A stretch of DNA of 34,014 nt, taken from the NCBI GenBank assembly GCA_030616835.1, contig JAUWWP010000001.1, forward strand, positions 1-34,014, given 5' to 3'. This document shows positions 32,361 through 34,014 of the stretch, in pieces. The notes beneath the pieces were generated by a model, which saw only the letters and a list, made by a program, of their open reading frames with translations, searched no databases and was not told where the DNA came from. Numbering within the stretch: position 1 is the first letter of the stretch; the number at the start of each line of letters is the position of its first letter. This stretch comes from Deltaproteobacteria bacterium. Lineage in GTDB: Bacteria > Desulfobacterota > G020345765. Made by a program: the position numbers and the translations under genes.

Positions 32361-32598
32361 TATCTCGCTAAAAGCTGACGAAGGAAGTCGAAATGCTGAG
32401 AGCAGATCGGCAGCAATAATTATCAAAACATGGAGGAAGCAGGAAGAAACAGGGAAAATAAAATTAGACCGGTAGCCACTCCGCCAGTGTTCTACTCTAA
32501 CCTAAAGACAAGCCGGATTTAAAGGCTAAATTTAAATAGAAACAACGCAGCAAGTAAACAGCGTCCCCACCCCACTCTAAGAAGAGGGAGGATAAGCA
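32361..32598. other. Gene-free spacer with right copy of the direct repeat
   Basis: Nothing coding is seen. The second copy of the flanking direct repeat is at 32539-32564, just before the MNT gene leader (GGGAGGATAAGC). Confidence 0.6.
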
Positions 32599-32892
32599 AT
32601 GAAAACAAAAGAGGAAATTTTGAAGATACTTAAGGATGAATTTCCCTATCTCAAAGAGAAATATGGGGTAAAAAAGATCGGGGTATTTGGCTCATATTCA
32701 CGAGCAGAACAGGATATTGAAAGTGATGTAGATATTCTCATTCAGTTTGAAAAACCAATAGGATTTTTTAAATTTATTGCTATTGAAGATTATCTCAGTG
32801 AGAGACTTAAGGCAAAAGTGGAACTGGTCACTGAAGATGCTTTAAAACCTATCATAAAACCCTATGTGATGGAGGATGTTGTTTATGTCTAA
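32599..32892 (+). CDS. MNT-domain nucleotidyltransferase (MntA-like antitoxin)
   Basis: A 97-residue minimal nucleotidyltransferase. VFGSYSRAEQDIESDVDILI has the full GSX10DXD signature, and KAKVELVTEDAL carries the later acid. In MntA/HepT systems this protein AMPylates the HEPN ribonuclease and silences it. The ATG has a GGGAGG site. It overlaps the HEPN gene by 8 bases, as usual, but that gene is broken, so the antitoxin is left without a working toxin. Confidence 0.85.
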   Translation: MKTKEEILKILKDEFPYLKEKYGVKKIGVFGSYSRAEQDIESDVDILIQFEKPIGFFKFIAIEDYLSERLKAKVELVTEDALKPIIKPYVMEDVVYV

Positions 32893-33096
32893 GGCATTTA
32901 GAGATGTCGAGCTCTTCATAAATGATATTTTGGAAGCTATTGAGAAGATAGAAATGTACACCTCTGTGATAAGCTATGAAGAATTTATGGAAATGTGTAA
33001 ACAAAGGATGCGGTTTTAAGGAGCTTAGAGATTATAGGAGAAGCGGTTAAAAATATTCCGAAGGGATTCGGGGTCACATCTTCATATATCATTTAA
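32885..33096 (+). pseudogene. Broken HEPN (HepT/DUF86) toxin gene
   Basis: The frame opens as MSKAFRDVELFINDILEAI, typical of DUF86, and stops after 44 codons (33017-33019). One base out of frame it continues as DAVLRSLEIIGEAVKNIPK, the next conserved HEPN helix, until a stop at 33094-33096. The C-terminal R-x4-6-H ribonuclease motif is missing. So the toxin has both a frameshift near 33005 and a 3' truncation. Confidence 0.85.
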
Positions 33097-33149
33097 AAGA
33101 AAGTAGAGGGGTTATCCATTAAAGGGCACCTGTCAAGATAAAAAAGATA

Positions 33150-33240
33150 AAAAGAAAGGCTCCCTTCGACTTCGCTTCCTTCGGCTTCGCTCAGGGCAGG
33201 CAGGGCAGGCAGGGCAGGCAGGGCAGGCAGGCCCGCAGTC
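33150..33240. repeat. 9-bp tandem repeat next to a dispersed repeat
   Basis: Four perfect copies of GGGCAGGCA occupy 33194-33229. They follow CTCCCTTCGACTTCGCTTCC, a relative of the TGTCCTGAG repeat in the opposite sense. It looks like slippage expansion of the dispersed repeat's end. Confidence 0.85.
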
Positions 33241-33327
33241 TTGAGAGAATAAAATGAAGTTGGGAACGACTCCTATTCCCCTGCATTTTCAAAGAAATTA
33301 TATCTATAATATAAGAGGGAGATAGTT

Positions 33328-34014
33328 ATGGGAATTTTTGCGGACAAAATTATTATCATTACGGGCGGCGCTTCGGGCATCGGCCGGGCACTCGGGGAAG
33401 AATTGTCCCGCCGCGGCGCACTGATAATCCTGGCCGATGTGAACACTAAACTGCTCGAGGAAGTCGCCAACTCAATGACGAAGGCAGGCGGGCGGGCGAA
33501 AGCGGTAACACTCGATGTCACCGATTTCGAAGCGGTTAAAAAGCTGGTGGATGATACCGTCGCCCAATACGACCGGCTGGATTATATCTTCAACAACACA
33601 GGCATTGGCGTCGGCGGCGAAGCTCGAGACTATTCCTACGATGACTGGCGCAAGATAATTGATGTAAATCTTTACGGGGTCGTCAATGGCGTTGCCGCGG
33701 CCTACACGATTATGGTAAAGCAAGGCTTTGGGCATATCATAAACACCGCATCTTTGGCGGGGCTGACCCCAGCTGCGGGGGAAATTTCCTACACCGCAAG
33801 CAAGTACGGAATAGTGGGGCTCTCCAATGCACTGCGGGTGGAGGGCGCGGGACTTGGGGTGAAGGTCAGTGTGGTTTGCCCCGGATTTATTGAGACGCCG
33901 TTCTTTTATACCTCCAAGTTTGTCAAACTCGACCGCGAAAAATTGCTCGAATTGATACCCAAAGGCATAACCATAACCCCCGAGAAATGCGCCCGGGTGA
34001 TTTTGCGCGGGGTC
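33328..34014 (+). CDS. Short-chain dehydrogenase/reductase, cut by the window edge
   Basis: The first 229 codons of an SDR enzyme that runs past the right end. ITGGASGIGRALGEELSRRG is the NAD(P)-binding TGxxxGxG loop, LADVN suggests NAD preference through its Asp, and FNNTGIG replaces the NNAG motif. The catalytic Ser, Tyr and Lys are in TASLAGLTPAAGEISYTASK. PGFIETPFF follows as in the family. The substrate is unknown. The ATG is supported by GAGGGAGA 7 bases upstream. It is separated from the toxin-antitoxin cluster by 230 bases of repeats, so a shared operon is unlikely. Confidence 0.88.
   Translation, partial: MGIFADKIIIITGGASGIGRALGEELSRRGALIILADVNTKLLEEVANSMTKAGGRAKAVTLDVTDFEAVKKLVDDTVAQYDRLDYIFNNTGIGVGGEARDYSYDDWRKIIDVNLYGVVNGVAAAYTIMVKQGFGHIINTASLAGLTPAAGEISYTASKYGIVGLSNALRVEGAGLGVKVSVVCPGFIETPFFYTSKFVKLDREKLLELIPKGITITPEKCARVILRGV

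Noticed and set aside
33194..33229. Tandem repeats that might suggest a CRISPR array
   Set aside because: The units are 9 bases with no spacers, and no cas gene is present.

Overview
The window looks like a piece of chromosome from an uncultivated diderm (outer-membrane-bearing) bacterium of moderate GC content. An outer-membrane beta-barrel protein, signal-peptide proteins and a lipid/CoA thiolase pair point that way. No rRNA, tRNA or CRISPR was seen, and no gene fixes the phylum. Gaps between genes are full of dispersed palindromic and short tandem repeats, a style common in metagenome-assembled genomes of candidate phyla and Desulfobacterota-like lineages (a low-confidence inference).

Region 1 (1-15.6 kb) is a surface-glycan and envelope island shaped by duplication. 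The unit is GT4 glycosyltransferase tail, GT39-type membrane glycosyltransferase, membrane-anchored SGNH hydrolase, TonB-receptor-like barrel. Copy A (946-7792) has an intact GT4, GT39 and SGNH. It also holds a dead alpha/beta hydrolase split by a complete IS1380-family element, and only the first 105 codons of the barrel gene, fused to a GT4 tail. Copy B (10170-15587) has a GT4 remnant, then intact GT39 and SGNH and the full barrel gene, which overlaps SGNH by four bases. A seven-helix membrane sulfatase-fold enzyme lies between the copies.

Region 2 (15.6-23.5 kb) holds a DUF2279-like membrane protein, three more glycosyltransferases (GT4, GT2, GT4), an exported PHP-domain phosphoesterase with an internal 24-residue tandem repeat and a 20-codon leader ORF, and a soluble sulfatase-fold enzyme. 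Both sulfatase-fold enzymes have Thr where sulfatases have Cys or Ser.

Region 3 (23.6-28.6 kb) holds a VapBC-type toxin-antitoxin pair with a clear promoter and operator, a thiolase-fold protein lacking the usual nucleophilic Cys, its DUF35 zinc-ribbon partner fused to an SCP2-like domain, and a DHH phosphoesterase.

Region 4 (28.8-33.1 kb) is a defence or toxin-antitoxin hotspot. It has an AbiEi-like antitoxin whose AbiEii toxin has lost its centre, a trace of an MNT gene, a complete AbiEi/AbiEii-like pair with a PD-(D/E)XK-like N-terminus and a probably leaderless autoregulated promoter, and an MNT antitoxin whose HEPN partner is frameshifted and truncated. A short-chain dehydrogenase runs off the right edge.
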